Assembly (NCBI GenBank): GCA_004335635.1
Contig: QAXH01001146.1
Coordinates: 1 to 44,007, forward strand
DNA: 44,007 nt
Direction: 5' to 3'
Origin: Chloromonas sp. AAM2
Lineage: Eukaryota; Chlorophyta; Chlorophyceae; Chlamydomonadales; Chlamydomonadaceae
In this document: in pieces, positions 42,834 to 44,007 of the stretch
How the letters are laid out: every line of letters begins with the position of its first letter
How positions within the stretch are numbered: the first letter of the stretch is position 1
Position numbers and translations under genes: made by a program
The notes under the pieces: model-generated
The model's database searches: none
Told to the model about the DNA's origin: nothing
Seen by the model: only the letters and a program-made list of their open reading frames with translations

Positions 42834-44007
42834 TTAGCGTGACTTTGCTTCCACCTCATTGAGCAGCCCCATGCTCTCCAGCAGCACTGCTCTTAGCTGC
42901 GAGTCATCGTCGTCCTTGAGAGTGTTCATGACGTCCGCCTGGATGCGGTTGCAGATCACGTCCAGGGGAAGGATGCTGCATGGACAGGCGGAATAGGACC
43001 GGGGTCACCACGAGCACAAATGCATGAATGCACACCTACACTGTGTCTTGCTTCCTCCGTCTGTCGCATAATCCTGCCACTGGCTGCTGGCAGCACTGAG
43101 TTTGATCGTCATGAGGCCTATCAGGCTAGCTGGCTCCTGACTGCCTACACTGGAAGCCATATCCTGTGCAGCCCAGCCTTAGCTGGCCTATCCAGGCATT
43201 GTTCATTCACCAAACCTGACCTGTTGAGAGCATCGATGCAGTACCCATGGCAGAGCATGCGCCCATGACATGTGAGTGAGTGAGTGAGCGCATGTTTTGT
43301 ATCTGTATCATCCGACAAGTCGAACAGAACATGGATTAAGTGTCATCATCCTCGCATTGCAAAGGACTGCTGGTACTATGTCCAAAGTCCTCCTGTGTCA
43401 TGGGTGATGAGTCACCCACCCGAATGGCTCCTCGCACTGCACTCCGATCTCCTTGATGCCCACCAGGACAGCGCATGTGGCCATCATGGTGGGTGTGGTC
43501 CAGATGCCCAGGTTGTTGACCAGGGCGAAGGGCAGCAGGGTCAGCCACAGGATCAGGAAGCGGGCAGTGTGCCTGCACAAGGCAACCAAAGGCCCACAGG
43601 CGACAATTCGACATGCATGTCGTGCCTTGCCAGGAGCAGCAAGCTCCTTAGCCAGTGCTCAGAGTGCTGGCAAAGATTACAAGATCAGGGCCGTCTGGTA
43701 CATGCAGGACGCTTGTGCGCTCTCATCACCAGAACAAGAGCCGGTAAACAAAAGGGTTTGGGTTTGAGGTCATCAATCATGCTTCATTGAGCAAAACAGT
43801 GAAATGAAGCTGTGCTGGACCAACGTTGGTTGAGGTTAACAAACTGCACTGACATGGAGATGGCAGACTGCACGCTACGATAGACAAAGAAAGTGACGTC
43901 AGAGCAATCACAGCTGGCCGTTGCGAGTATGTTCAAGTCTTACCGTGTGTACGACACGGGGATGGGTGCCCTCAGCAGCCGCTCGCAGCCACCCAGCACA
44001 TCATGGA
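42834..44007 (-). CDS. BST: Bestrophin-like anion channel D, C-terminal part (partial)
   Basis: Three exons in the window: 44007-43944 (runs off the edge), 43572-43420 and 42975-42834, ending with TAA. Sequence: DVLGGCERLLRAPIPVSYTR, then ARFLILWLTLLPFALVNN, ATCAVLVGIKEIGVQCEEPF and ILPLDVICNRIQADVMNT, then a tail ending NEVEAKSR. It is closest to gene C: the 153-nt exon has the same length, and DVICNRIQADVMNTLKDDDD is identical. The last exon joins what are two exons in C. A Lys (GIKEIG) replaces the acidic residue found in the others (GIEEIG in C, GIDEIG in A and B). It is convergent with C. Confidence 0.85.

Overview
This is a nuclear segment from a eukaryote, most likely a green alga (Chlorophyta). 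All genes are split by short GT-AG introns. Three predicted 3' ends carry the green-algal poly(A) signal TGTAA 15-40 nt after the stop. The gene content also fits: calredoxin, plastid acyl carrier protein, an octotricopeptide-like protein and plastid bestrophins. I cannot name the species. Exon models were built by hand from splice-site phase, reading frame and family conservation; there is no transcript evidence.

Left part (1-18.1 kb). A partial minus-strand gene resembling the N-terminus of the nucleolar AAA-ATPase NVL/CDC48C starts at 975, head-to-head with a complete calredoxin gene (1244-4854, four EF-hands plus a thioredoxin domain). A six-exon plastid acyl carrier protein gene lies at 5788-6782 (minus). 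A repeat-bearing intergenic stretch follows. An octotricopeptide-like gene (8344-11999, minus) is head-to-head with a PAN/apple-cyclophilin gene (12236-18078, plus). The last intron of the cyclophilin gene holds a 26-bp satellite-like array interrupted by a 212-bp assembly gap.

Middle (18.1-26.4 kb). This part is mostly intergenic. It holds dispersed repeats and one VTT-domain (SNARE-associated/TVP38/DedA) membrane protein gene (21407-23757, minus).

Right part (26.4-44.0 kb). Four bestrophin-like anion-channel genes form a cluster, here called A (26392-31595, minus), B (33222-37425, minus), C (37764-40347, plus) and D (42834 to past the window end, minus). A, B and C are complete and read 406, 396 and 422 aa, each with a transit-peptide-like N-terminus. 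A and B share every internal exon length. C has the same coding skeleton with three introns fewer and one more. Chlamydomonas relatives of these proteins (BST1-3) are thylakoid channels proposed to deliver bicarbonate to the lumen in the CO2-concentrating mechanism, so the cluster may mark a CCM locus.

Interspersed are several repeat families. The main one (R1, about 200 bp full length, eight copies or fragments) has one copy bounded by a perfect 14-bp direct repeat, so it looks like a mobile, probably retroposed, element. A segment of about 245 bp from the B/C head-to-head promoter recurs inside an intron of gene A.
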